NCBI GenBank assembly: GCA_941918925.1
Contig: OW799236.1
Location: 73,188,465 to 73,252,464 of the forward strand
Source of the DNA: Phyto melanocephala
Lineage: Eukaryota > Arthropoda > Insecta > Diptera > Rhinophoridae
Direction of reading: 5' to 3'
Length of the DNA: 64,000 nucleotides
Made by a program: the position numbers and the translations under genes. Positions 1-9,912 of this stretch are shown piece by piece. The first letter of the stretch is position 1, and each line of letters begins with the position of its first letter. The notes below the pieces were generated by a model. It was not told where the DNA came from, ran no database searches, and saw only the letters and a list, made by a program, of their open reading frames with translations.

Positions 1-1721
1 ACGTTATTGAAAGCTCCTTCTATGTCTATGAATACGCCCATGGTATACACACCCAGGTCGAAGGATCTCTCTATATGATAAACAACCTCCTGAAGAGCAG
101 TCTCAGTAGATCTGCCCTTGATATAGGCGTGTTGTCCAAATATCATTGAATCGCCTGGTAATCGTCTTCTGACCATTCCATCGACGATACGCTCCATGGT
201 TTTCAATAAGAATGATGTTAAGCTTATGGGTCTATAAGCTTTAGGATTTGCGTAATTTTCCCTCCCTGGTTTAGGTATGAAAACGACTCTCGCCTCCCTC
301 CATTCCACAGGGGTATACGCATATTTCAGGCAAGTAGTAAAAATATTCGCCAGCCTTATGTCGATTAGGTCAATGCTTCTTTGTAGGAGAGCCGGAAAAA
401 TACCGTCCGGCCCTGGTGCCTTATATGGCAAGAAACTATTTACCGCCTCTCTTGCCATCTTTGTGGTTATAATTATGTCCGTCGTGGCACTACCGTCATG
501 GGGGTGTGGAATTTCTCCGTCATCCGCCATTTCCGTTTGGAAGTGTGCCTCTATCAGTATTCCTAGCGTCTCCTCCATCGTCTCCGACCTTTTTCCGTTC
601 GAGTCAACGAGGGTTTCCGGTTGGGTGTGGGTTTTCGATAGGAATTTCTTAATTCTAGAAGCGTCATTCACGCTGTCCACCTGATTGCAAAAAAGCCTCC
701 AGGATCTGCGTTTGGCGATTCTTATTGCTTTGTTGTATATTCTGAGCTTCTCACTGTAATCGTCCCAGTATACTGATTGTTTCTTTCGATAGGCTCTGTT
801 AAATAGCCTTCGGGTTTCTTTCCTGAGATTAATCAGTTCACCTGTCATCCAGGGCTTTTCCTTTGGGGTTTGCCTTTGTCGGAGTGGACAATGCTCCTCA
901 AAAGTTTCCCTAAAATCGGCAGTCAGTCTTCCCACCATCGAATCTATCGTGTCCAGATTTTCATCCGGTTCTGGATAATTTTCGAGTTTATGTTGAAGAC
1001 TTAACCTAAAATTTGGCCAGTCCGTCCTGGCCTTATTCCTAAAAGTCACCGGTTCCGGTGGCGGATGAGTTAAGGTCATAAAAATATAGCGATGGTCCGA
1101 ATAAGAGTGCATATCAGATACGTGCCAATCGCAAATTTCATCAATTAAATTTTCTGAACATATAGTCACATCAATTACCTCTTCCCTAATTCTGTTAATA
1201 AATGTAGGTTTATTACCTGAGTTAAGGGTAAATAAGTTATTAGCATTTAGGAATTCCCATAGGGCGTCTCCTCTCTTGTTACAGTTCGTGCTGCCCCAAG
1301 AGAGGTGATGCGAGTTCGCATCACAACCTATTAAAATATTCCTACCTGTTCTCCTTGCCGATGTTATCATACTTCTTAAATCCGACGTTGGTGGTAGTAT
1401 CGGAGCATCAGAAGGTTGGTACACCGATGCCAGCATTAAATTGCGTGAGCCATGTATTAAGGTAGTGGCGTCCGCTGTAGATAAATCTGGGGAAAAAAGA
1501 AAATTTAATCCCTTATGACAAAGTATACATGTTCTGGGTCGAGACCCAGTTTTAGCATAAAATAATTGGTAATCACACTCATTCAATCCAGTAACTCTGT
1601 CTTTAACAGTCCAGGGTTCCTGAATGAGAACTATGTGTACCTTACCTTTAGTTATATTTTCCATCAAAGCTTGTGTAGCCGTTCTGCTTCGATGGAGATT
1701 GATCTGCAAGAGCAGTATCAT
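1..1721 (-). CDS. LOA/R1-like non-LTR retrotransposon ORF2 (endonuclease + reverse transcriptase), 3' part off the left edge
   Basis: Open without a stop for about 573 codons from an ATG at 1721-1719 to the window edge. The N-terminal ~230 residues form an APE-type endonuclease: LQINLHRS near the start, IQEPW at about residue 37, a GCDANSHHLSWGS block, VIDVTIC, and SYSDHRYIF. A basic linker follows. The reverse transcriptase then begins with YKAPGPDGIFPALLQ, PVEWREARVVFIPKPGR, YRPISLTSFLLKTMERIVD, and the first catalytic-Asp region GVFIDIEGAFNN at the edge. The IEGAFNN form is typical of LOA-clade elements; this is my reading, not a search. The start codon overlaps the ORF1 stop as ATGA. The ORF is intact as far as seen, so the copy is young or was recently active. 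The YADD box and RNase H would lie outside the window. Confidence 0.9.
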   Translation of the reverse strand, partial: MILLLQINLHRSRTATQALMENITKGKVHIVLIQEPWTVKDRVTGLNECDYQLFYAKTGSRPRTCILCHKGLNFLFSPDLSTADATTLIHGSRNLMLASVYQPSDAPILPPTSDLRSMITSARRTGRNILIGCDANSHHLSWGSTNCNKRGDALWEFLNANNLFTLNSGNKPTFINRIREEVIDVTICSENLIDEICDWHVSDMHSYSDHRYIFMTLTHPPPEPVTFRNKARTDWPNFRLSLQHKLENYPEPDENLDTIDSMVGRLTADFRETFEEHCPLRQRQTPKEKPWMTGELINLRKETRRLFNRAYRKKQSVYWDDYSEKLRIYNKAIRIAKRRSWRLFCNQVDSVNDASRIKKFLSKTHTQPETLVDSNGKRSETMEETLGILIEAHFQTEMADDGEIPHPHDGSATTDIIITTKMAREAVNSFLPYKAPGPDGIFPALLQRSIDLIDIRLANIFTTCLKYAYTPVEWREARVVFIPKPGRENYANPKAYRPISLTSFLLKTMERIVDGMVRRRLPGDSMIFGQHAYIKGRSTETALQEVVYHIERSFDLGVYTMGVFIDIEGAFNN

Positions 1722-2095
1722 TGTTGTTCGGCTAAAAGAGATTCTTCTTGGGATTGAGTTATCTCCAACTCCTCCCTCTTCATTGGCACGGGGTGGCCTT
1801 CATCCTCTTTAGCCTCCTTTGCTTCTTCGTCAGGGTCTTTCTTCTCCGTTGGATTATGTGTCCAACCAATGGGCGTCTTACCAACTTTGAAGAAAATAGT
1901 TGTACTCGCGAAGTACACCTTCCCTTTTTGCTCCTCGAGGTAAGACATGGAGGGTTTATCCACTCCTGCAACTACCAGGGTGCCATCGTCAGTTTCCTCA
2001 CGATGGAAAACCTCCCATTTGTCTACTTCCAGACCTCTGTACACGTAAGTTAATTTTTTAATGCAGAATTTAAAATCACATTTCCCTTCCCTGCA
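1718..2095 (-). CDS. Non-LTR retrotransposon ORF1, C-terminal part (DUF4780-like)
   Basis: Upstream partner of the ORF2 above. It ends in TGA at 1720-1718, which overlaps the ORF2 ATG. The readable segment has a compact domain (RGLEVDKWEVFHREE, then DDGTLVVAGVDKPS, then GKVYFASTTIFFKVG) that looks like the DUF4780 fold found in ORF1 of insect non-LTR elements. A highly acidic/basic tail follows. The frame stays open back to a TAA at 2098-2096 with no ATG, and no CCHC zinc knuckles are present. The 5' end is therefore missing, and the copy is truncated near 2.1 kb. Confidence 0.7.
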   Translation of the reverse strand, partial: CREGKCDFKFCIKKLTYVYRGLEVDKWEVFHREETDDGTLVVAGVDKPSMSYLEEQKGKVYFASTTIFFKVGKTPIGWTHNPTEKKDPDEEAKEAKEDEGHPVPMKREELEITQSQEESLLAEQQ

Positions 2096-2272
2096 TTAAT
2101 AAAGCAAATTCAACCAATTTTGACATAAAGTCTCCCAATCAGCTGGGCTGATAATTTCACCTGTATGAATTCGCCTTGGCCTTGACATAAAACATCTCAT
2201 TAAAAGTTGCTTTGTTGTATGAATTCGCCGTTGCATAAACCTTATGGATATGCCTTTTTTTTTTTGGTAATT
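2096..2272. other. Short non-coding stretch between LINE and Helentron-like copy
   Basis: Contains two copies of TGTATGAATTCGCC, at about 2162 and 2217, and an interrupted T run. The GAATTCGCCTTGG word at 2168 resembles the terminus of the CAAGGCGAATTTATT MITE family seen at 19.6 and 47.3 kb. It could be a degraded end of that family. Nothing coding is seen. Confidence 0.35.
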
Positions 2273-2655
2273 TTTATACCCTTCACACAGTAAAAAAGGG
2301 TATATATAGGTTTGTCATTCCGTGTGAAATTTCTACAATTTTCATTTCCGACCCCATAAAGTTTATATTTTCTGAAAGCTTATGAATAGGGGAGTCGATT
2401 AAGCTCTGTCAGTTTGTCCGTTTGACCGTCTGTATGTTGAAATCAACTTTTTGAAGCCCCCAGGCATCGCTTGGACCCGGGTGAGGTATTAAAATATCAG
2501 AAATATTCGGGAGTAGATCGGTATTGAAAGTCAGAAACATCGGTACATAAACACCTGAGATATGAGCAAAAACCCACGACCACCTCGATTTTTTTTTTCA
2601 CAAAAACAACATTACAACAACAACATACATACATACAAACGTGTATACCTTAAAG
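2273..2655 (-). mobile_element. Helentron/DINE-1-like family A1, truncated copy
   Basis: Reads inward from the TATACCCTTCACACAG end through the conserved core words CCGACCCCATAAAG, GGGGAGTCGATTAAGC, TTGAAATCAACTTTTTG and GATATGAGCAAAAACCCACG, to the ACAACATACATACATAC block. The CAAGTAAGAG end and the A/T core are missing. The same core words recur in more than ten other places in the window. Confidence 0.8.
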
Positions 2656-3123
2656 CAAAGACAATAGACTATAAAGATGTTGCACTGCCATACAAAGTTG
2701 TGCCGGTGTTATTTTCTATGTGGGATTTTTCAATAAATCCCAATTTGTGTTATACCAAAGAATATAAATCATATAGAATGTGCATCACGTACAAAATAAA
2801 ATTTCTTATGGCGGGTTCTAACATTGGAACCCGCTCTCTTCATTACGAATGGCTCTCATATAGTTTCGCTCACAATATTTTGTCAAGGTAATTTGTTGTT
2901 GGTTTCTTTATTCATATTTATTTACCATGCACTCGTTTAACTTCATGCGTTAGACCAGGAAGCAAAGAAACAAAATACGAACACGTGTTTGTCTGTTGTT
3001 TATGCATGTATGTATGTATGTATGGATGGGTTAATGTTCTTCAAACAATAATATGAGAAAATATAAATTTACATTTATAAAAAGGTCAAATAAATTCAAA
3101 CAAATGTGAACAAACAAGCGTAT
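2656..3123. other. Unassigned AT-rich spacer
   Basis: No credible coding sequence. It contains ATGTATGTATG-type microsatellite at about 3006 and an inverted word AGCGTATTTG / CAAATACGCT at 3118-3141, which sits exactly at the outer edge of the P-like inverted repeat. Confidence 0.4.
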
Positions 3124-3358
3124 TTGAAAACAAATACGCTCGACTGTGTTACAGTAGCAAAATCTCATATTTATTGTTGTTGTACGAATGAGATTGCATC
3201 AATTGTGATCGAATTTTATTTGCCTTTCTTAGCGAAATTTTAGTGTACGTGTACATTTTGATTGATTTGAGATAATTTTAATGCAATAACATTTTTTATA
3301 GGTGAAAATGTTTTTTTCAAGCATTTGAATTTCACTTGAGGTATTTTAAATAAATAAA
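3124..3358 (+). repeat. Left arm of long inverted repeat flanking the P-like element
   Basis: About 235 bp whose reverse complement recurs at 9505-9744. It starts TTGAAAACAAATACGCTCG and ends near CACTTGAGGTATTTTAAATA. Identity is high with a few substitutions and small indels. The arms sit outside the 3' and 5' ends of the transposase gene, so they are the best candidates for the terminal/subterminal repeats of that element. Confidence 0.75.
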
Positions 3359-3659
3359 ACTTTATATAAAAAATGCGAATAAAACTAGAGTTGAGAATTA
3401 TGAATTATTTTTTTAGAACAAACAGAATGTTGAAAAGTTTATTCATTTCAAAATAAATTAAATAATAATATTGGAAAATTAATAAGTTGTTTTTTTTATA
3501 AAACAATTAAAATAAAAACAAACTCTGTATGTATTTTTGTTAAGAATAAATAATTTTTGATATATTTTTCCCACTTCATTAATTTCTGCCATCAAAAAGT
3601 GTTCAATAAAAATGTAAACCACCCTTGTAAAATTAACAAAGTTATTATACTTTAATAAA
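3359..3659. other. 3' flank of the P-like transposase (AT-rich)
   Basis: Between the transposase stop codon and the inverted-repeat arm. AATAAA-type words occur on both strands. No coding potential is seen. Confidence 0.4.
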
Positions 3660-5298
3660 TTACATCATTCGTTTGCTAATTTTTTTATTTTTTTTTTCCT
3701 TGGAACTTCCTTTTTCTATAGACCAAGAGCAATGCTTTCGGAGAAGTACTAATAGTAGAAAGTCCAAAACTTCTATTCTGTGTTGAGAACAAGCGTCGGC
3801 AAACCACTGTGGAGTCAAGCGTTTACAGGACTCAATAATAAAAGATTTTATACCAATTTTTTGGGGCTCAGACTTAAAAATTTTATCAAATATTAAAATA
3901 TGTCTTTTACTAGCATCCATTAGTTTATCTGATGGAGCAGCTAAGCTTCCAAAATCTGTAAGCGACTGATAATTTTTAAAGTGTATAAAAAGCTCGCTTG
4001 ATGCTTTTAGAACTTCATCCATCTTTCTCAATTCGTCACAACATTTTTGGCATTGTAATTTTGGAATGACTTTAAATGCTACATATCCAACAAAGTATCT
4101 CATAGAAACTACTTCAAAATTTATAACTGCAGAATTTTCAAAAACATCTTCCAGAAAATAATCTGCATATACATACGTGGCTATCGAAATCAACATTGTC
4201 AATTTCATAGCAACTTGGTTCTTTATGTTCAATACATAAATCTGCTTGAAAGCCAGCATCAACATTCGCTATTTCGTCTTGTACAAGTTCGCAGTTGCTA
4301 GAAGAGCTTGACTGAACTATTTTAGTCTCCATTATTTTTGTCAAAATATTATTCAATTCCGCTACAGACGGGTTGTTATTGTTGCCCCCTTTCTGCCGCA
4401 ATACAGAAAACGTGTTTTCTAATTTGTCCTGATTAAGGGATTTTGTCATTAAAAAATATACATCACCACCTTCTTTTAAAATATCATCGGTTAACATAAG
4501 AACTGATTTAAGAGTGAGCTTCATTCCATTTAAAAAGAAAACACGCTTCTTTTTATCCAAAAACTCCACATTTTCTAAATATTGCAAGAAAAATTTAATA
4601 AATTTATATGCTTCACTGTTAAGCTGAATTGCAGATCTGTAGCAGTTATCACCGTAAAGGGAGCCACTATTAAGACAATCGAAAATCTTGTCAATTTTTT
4701 CCACAAACTGAGCTGTGCTTTCGGAAATAGTTTTGATAGCAGCCGCAACAGTTCTGCTGAAAATTTGTGTTGCAAATTTTACACGCATTTTTTCAAAACA
4801 GTTAGGGTAAATGTGTTGCCGTGTCAATTTTGGGCACATTTTTGTTTTTGTACTTGCTTCCATTTCATACAATTCCTTAATTACTTGAAAACTTACCGTT
4901 CCATCCGGTGATTTTATGTCACACTTTAACCAGCCATTCCGCAAAGACTTAATTAAATGGGGGAAATCGTACATGCAAAAAACTTTCTGATCATTAGTTT
5001 CAAAAAACGGCTTTTCCACAGATACTTTAAGGTTGGAGAAACATTTTCTGTTGGTCGAGCGTTGATCACATACAAGGGCACGAACGTTTATACCCATGCT
5101 TTTTAAAATAATTTAATTTTCTTTAACTATTTCACTTAAAGTTTCCGCAGATAGGCCGTTGTAGGAAATAAAGTAATTAAGAATGATTGAAAAATTAGAA
5201 AACATAGATTTAATCATAAAAACACATACATGAGTGGCAATTCTATTAGTCCTTTCAAATCCAGTTGTTTCAAATCCATCAACTAAATCTAGACTTCT

Positions 5299-6222
5299 AA
5301 AGGGTGTTTTTTAAGCCCGATAGAACTTGAAATTGTAAAAAATAACACAAAAAATTAAATTGTAATCAAAAATTTTTTTTTATTCGAAAGATCAATACGT
5401 GACATTAACATTTGAAAATGATTTCGGGCATATGGGCACCGCGGCTGGTCTTGACGAAGCGCATTCTGGACGTCCAATTTTGGGCCACTTTTTCGAGTAC
5501 TGCTGGCCGTATGTCACGAATAACACGAACAATGCTGGCCTCCAAGGCGTCAATTGTTGCTGGTTTATCAGCATAAACCAGTGACTTCACGTAGCCCCAC
5601 AGGAAATAATCGAGAGGTGTCAAATCGCACGACCTTGGAGGCCAATTGACAGGTCCATTTCTCGAAATCAACTTATCGCCAAATTTTGATTTCAATAAGT
5701 CGATGGTTGCGTTCGCCGTATGGCACGTAGCGCCATCCTGTTGAAACCACATCTCCTCCGGATCAATGTCATCCATATTTTCAAACAAAAAATCATTGAT
5801 CATGGTGCGGTAACGATCTCCACTGACCGTAACGCGAGCTCCGGCCTCATTTTTGAAGAAATAAGGTCCGATGATGCCACCAGCGTGAAAACCGCACCAA
5901 ACGGTGCATTTTTCTGGATGTAATGGAGTCTGTAGGGTCTCTTGTGGATTGGTCTCGCTCCATATGCGGCAATTTTGCTTATTAACAAACCCGTTAAGCC
6001 AAAAATGCGCCTCATCGCTGAACACAATTTTGCGATAAAACAACGGACGTCCAGAATGCGCTTCGTCAAGAACAGCCGCGGTGCCCATATGCCGGAAATC
6101 ATTTTCAAATGTTAATGTCACGTATTGATCTTTCGAATAAAAAAAAAATTTTGATTACAATTTAATTTTTTGTGTTATTTTTTACAATTTCAAGTTCTAT
6201 CGGGCTTAAAAAAACACCCTTT
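5299..6222 (-). mobile_element. Mariner (DD41D-type) foldback derivative inserted in the P-like gene
   Basis: A 924-bp unit with 177-bp near-identical inverted arms (5299-5475 and 6046-6222), starting AAAGGGTGTTTTTTAAGCCC. It contains a single open frame (6121-5405). The catalytic part of a mariner/IS630 transposase is present: KIVFSDEAHFWLNGFVNKQN, WFQQDGATCHT, and DLTPLDYFLWGY. I count 41 residues between the second and third Asp, as in the DD41D (rosa) group. The N-terminal helix-turn-helix half is absent. It is replaced by an antisense copy of the 3' end, so the ORF starts with MTLTFENDF read from the inverted arm. No TA duplication is visible. Confidence 0.85.
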
Positions 6223-6321
6223 GTTATACCTCAACTCTTTTCTTATGCTCATTTCATCCATTACTAAAACCATATGCTTAGCACATCTGTCATCCAACTG
6301 GGAGCATTTTTCCCTCACGAA

Positions 6322-7215
6322 CAGCGTTGTCAACTCGGTGATTTTATCACCGTTTTTGGTGATTTTTAACATTTTGGAAGCGAAAAAATTGCGAGTTAGT
6401 GCTTGGTGATTTTTTTTTAAGTTTTTAGTGCTTTTATTTTTATTTCGGTGACACCAAATACTAAATTTGAAAATAATTTTTTTAATTGAAAACAATTTTT
6501 GTAAGGGTAAATATCTTTAATTACCCTTACGTATTTTGTATCTTAACAAAGCTAAAAAATATTTACTCATTGTAAAATGATATTATGTTGATAATACTTT
6601 CAGCTTATGATACTAAAACTAATAATTAAGAAGATTATAAGGATGAATAGTATACAATGTTTCTGTTATTTGAGTGTTTTGCTTGTTTATTATTAATTGT
6701 AACTTATTTCCGATACTGGTTTGTTGATATCCTGTATGGTTTATGAGACATAAACCACCTACTTTTTATAAAATGAAATTGTTACGAAAATTTATTTTGT
6801 AAGTAAAGTTTCAAGTTGATCAAACCTTGGTGAAAATAAAAAAAGAGAAATTAATATGCAAATACTTTTCATTTTAAAATTTTTTAAAGCACAAATTGAC
6901 ACCCTGATAAGGTTAATATTTGCATTGATAGTACATTTGGATGTTTTGGCTTAATAATATAAAGAACAGAATATCTTTAGACTTGTATTTCGATTATCGA
7001 TATCAATCAAAACTCCAGTCTTATTGCCATTTGTAAAATAATTTATTTTAGGGGGCAACTGGCATCTAAAAGCTTTAATTTTTTTTAAGTAATGATTATA
7101 TTAGCAAATGTAAAGTTAAATTTGTACACATTTTAAACTCAGTGATTTTTTATGAAAATTACGCGCTTTTTTAGGGGTTTAGGTGCTTTTTGAAATTTTA
7201 AAGTTGACAACGCTG
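6322..7215. mobile_element. Non-autonomous hAT-type element (894 bp)
   Basis: Terminal inverted repeats CAGCGTTGTCAACT / AGTTGACAACGCTG are flanked by a perfect 8-bp target duplication CTCACGAA (6314-6321 and 7216-7223). The interior is AT-rich with no transposase. Collapsing one duplication rejoins the interrupted P-like frame (NNAFEF joined to VREKCSQL), so both boundaries are exact. Confidence 0.9.
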
Positions 7216-7783
7216 CTCACGAATTCAAAAGCATTATTTTTTAAGCCGGGCTGAAGAAATTTAATCGGCGCCCACCGATTCAAGGTGGAAATGTGAGGAA
7301 GACTCAAATTTAATTTGTCCCTTAGAAATAAGTATGTGGATTGAGATTTGTAAAATATGTTCTGAGCTAAATATTTTACATTTTCAGAATATTCCTTTGG
7401 CCGAGAGCTCAACAAAAGCTTACAAAAAATTTTGCTTTCTGCGCTTATATTTTGTAAACAATCAATCGATTCAATAAGAGACTTTTTTATATTTTTACGA
7501 TTTAACTTTTTAGTATTTTGTGTGGGTCGCTTTGATTTTAAAATTTTTTGTTTTTTTTTTATTTTTTGAGGAGATTACTATATTTTTTCCGGTAGTTATT
7601 TGCAAGTAGAGTTTGATTTTCGCAATTTGAGCAGAAAGGGGCTTCGATATTTTCACAATCTAAATTTTTTGGGGAGGACCTGAGCTCTGCGTTAAAATCT
7701 TCCAATTCTTCCTCCATTTCATCAATATCTACAGTTGGAATGGCGAAGATTTTAATTTTTTTCCCCCAACGTATGAACTTGAA

Positions 7784-8649
7784 CAAGTAAGAGCGCTATA
7801 TTCGGCCGTGCCGAATCTTATATACCCTTCACAACGTGAATTCATGCAATAACAGTGGTTTGTGTCACCATTCATCCCATATGAAATACGTACATACATA
7901 TAAAAACATACATATATAAAAACGTCCCATAGTAAAATTATAAATTCACGTATGAATGTTAAAAAAAAACAAAAAAAAAAAAAAAAAAATTTTAAAAAAA
8001 AATTTAAAAAAAAATATTTAAAAAAAAAAAAAAAATTAAAAAAAAAAATTTTTTAAAAAAAAAATTTTTTAAAAAATTATTATGTATATAATATATACAA
8101 AACAAAAAAAAATAAAAAAAAAATTAAAAAAAAAATAATAATAAAAATATAAATAATATATTAAATAAAAAATAAAAAAAAAAATAAAAAAAAAAATAAA
8201 AAAAAAATTTAAAAAAAAAATTTTTTTGGCTCAGCTGGGATTCGATGCCACGTTTTCTCTAACCAGTATACACGTTTGTATGTATGTATGTTGTTGTTGT
8301 AATGTTGCTTTTGTGAAAAAAAAATCGAGGTGGTCGTGGGTTTTTGCTCATATCTCAGTTGTTTATGTACCGATGTTTCTGATTTTCAATAGCGATCTAC
8401 TCCCGAATATTTCTGATCTTTTAATACCTCACCCGAGTCCAAGCGATGTCGGGGGGCTTCAAAAAGTTGATTTCAACATACACACGGACAGACGGTCAGA
8501 CGGACAGACTGACAGCGCTTAATCGACTCCCCTATTCATAAGCTTTCAGAAAATATATACTTTATGGGGTCGGAAATCAAAATTGTAGAAATTTCACACG
8601 GAATGACAAACCTATATATACCCTTTTTCACTGTGTGAAGGGTATAAAA
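7784..8649 (+). mobile_element. Helentron/DINE-1-like family A1, full-length reference copy
   Basis: Runs from CAAGTAAGAGCGCTATATTC through the hairpin ATTCGGC-CGT-GCCGAAT at about 7800, a long A/T core (7960-8228), GGCTCAGCTGGGATTCGATG and ATCTCAGTTGTTTATG, to the CACTGTGTGAAGGGTATAAAA end. It interrupts the THAP codons of the P-like gene between adjacent A residues (T^T on the other strand) with no target duplication. Removing it restores the C-x2-H-F motif and the following residues. Insertion without duplication at TT and a hairpin near one end are Helitron/Helentron hallmarks. No Rep/helicase is encoded; the copy is non-autonomous. Confidence 0.85.
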
Positions 8650-8856
8650 ATGATTTTCGCAAATATAAAGATTTTTATTATAATTCTTCTCAGGAATTCG
8701 ACATTTCTCTCGCCAAATTTGACCTAGTATCATATCCGGCGAAGGAAATTTAAACATTTTTAAGCCCTTAAAATGTCTTCTCGACTTTTGGCATTTTTTC
8801 ACGCAGCATTTTATGCCCGATAGCGATTTATTTTTCTTTATTGTACTCGAATTCAT

Positions 8857-9504
8857 TGCTTTAGTAGAGTTTTTATTTATTGCGTTATTTTTATTTTTTT
8901 TTATTTACTTTTATTATAATTTCTAGACACACAGTACGTAATGCTTCACTGCAGCTTTCAAACTGAAATGTGTTATGAAATGCTTCAAAATAAAATAAAA
9001 AGCTGCAGAGCCTTTAAAAAATCACTAAAAAAATTTCGGGCGAAGTGTCCTTGACGATTTGTGCCTCTTAAAATACAACAACACTACAAAAATTTTACCT
9101 GACTTCGGTTTAGCTAGGTTTTTGCACATTTTTTGCATGTGGGTTTTTTTAAGAAACGGCCAAATAATTCCAGTGCAGGGAACAGGTACATAAGTATTAT
9201 TTATTGAGTTTTGCCTTTCTTACATAAAATTGAAATTTCTTTTATCACAAAATACATACATAACTATTTGTTTCCTGACGAGCCAACATATTATTGGCGA
9301 AACAGTGACAGCAATTTTAATAAAAATTTTAATTTTAGAGATTAAAGTAGCTAAAATAAATTATAAATTACACTTCAAAAAAAAAATATCACACTAGAGC
9401 TACATGTATAAACATTGAGTGTACTTGACAATAGGCGAAAGTTTTTTCAAAAAATTTCAATTTGTAAAAGTATCTGTAATACATTAGAAAACATCGCCTT
9501 TTTA
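8857..9504. other. 5' flank of the P-like transposase
   Basis: AT-rich sequence between the transposase start and the right inverted-repeat arm. It contains no other gene that I can support. Any promoter of the dead element would lie here, but I see no clear motif. Confidence 0.4.
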
Positions 9505-9744
9505 TTTATTTATTTAAAATACCTCAAGTGAAATTCAAATGCTTGAAAAAAACATTTTCACCTACATATAATAAATTTCATTGTATTAAAATTATCTCAA
9601 ATCAATTAAAATGTACATGTACACTAAAATTTTCACTAAGAAGGGCAAATAAAATTCGATCACAATTGATGCAATCTCATTCGTACAACAACAATATATA
9701 TATACTTTTGCTACTGTAACACAGTCGAGCGTATTTGTTTTCAA
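9505..9744 (-). repeat. Right arm of long inverted repeat flanking the P-like element
   Basis: Reverse complement of 3124-3358. The shared outermost word is TTGAAAACAAATACGCTCG; just outside it the two sides differ. No matching 8-bp target duplication could be recognised next to the arms, so the true termini may be slightly further out or have decayed. Confidence 0.75.
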
Positions 9745-9779
9745 TATAATAGGTCTGTTCCACATGCATAACGAAACAG

Positions 9780-9912
9780 TCCGAACTTGCCCAAAGTTAC
9801 CCAAAAGCGTTCCACATAACAATTTTTGTTCAATTATGAGAGTAATTGAGAGAGTAATTTTTTTCATTTCCTGTACAAATTTGCACGAACTTTTTCTTTG
9901 GGTAAGTTCGGA
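9780..9912. mobile_element. Small TIR element (about 133 bp)
   Basis: Inverted ends TCCGAACTTGCCCAAAG and its complement CTTTGGGTAAGTTCGGA match at 16 of 17 positions. The interior is non-coding. No clear target duplication is seen; family unknown. Confidence 0.5.

Larger units (their letters stand above)
3660..8856 (-). pseudogene. P-element-like (THAP9-type) transposase, broken by three insertions
   Basis: A DNA-transposon transposase fossil read from 8856 down to 3660. The THAP zinc finger is at 8811-8650: Cys pair CCVKKC, Trp in GQIWREKC, then CENH. The post-THAP KIFAIPT box is at about 7745. The conserved P-transposase segment KLNLSLPHISTLNRW is at 7320-7260. The catalytic region HMVLVMDEMSIRKELRYN is at about 6285-6225, LVDGFETTGFERTN at 5280, and GINVRALVCDQ at 5095-5060. 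The C-terminal LDFLLLVLLRKHCSW is at about 3770-3715. Removing the insertions at 7784-8649, 6322-7215 and 5299-6222 restores a continuous frame at each junction. Remaining lesions are a TAA at 5113-5115 and a frameshift around 4140-4180. It is not functional as it stands. Interior 5100-3660 is otherwise well preserved. Confidence 0.9.

Noticed and set aside
277..684. 135-residue plus-strand ORF
   Set aside because: Antisense shadow of the LINE ORF2, which has clear endonuclease and reverse transcriptase motifs on the minus strand.
8226..8522. 98-residue ORF, with relatives at 40790 and 52913
   Set aside because: Falls wholly inside the conserved core of Helentron family A; recurrence reflects the repeat, not a protein family.
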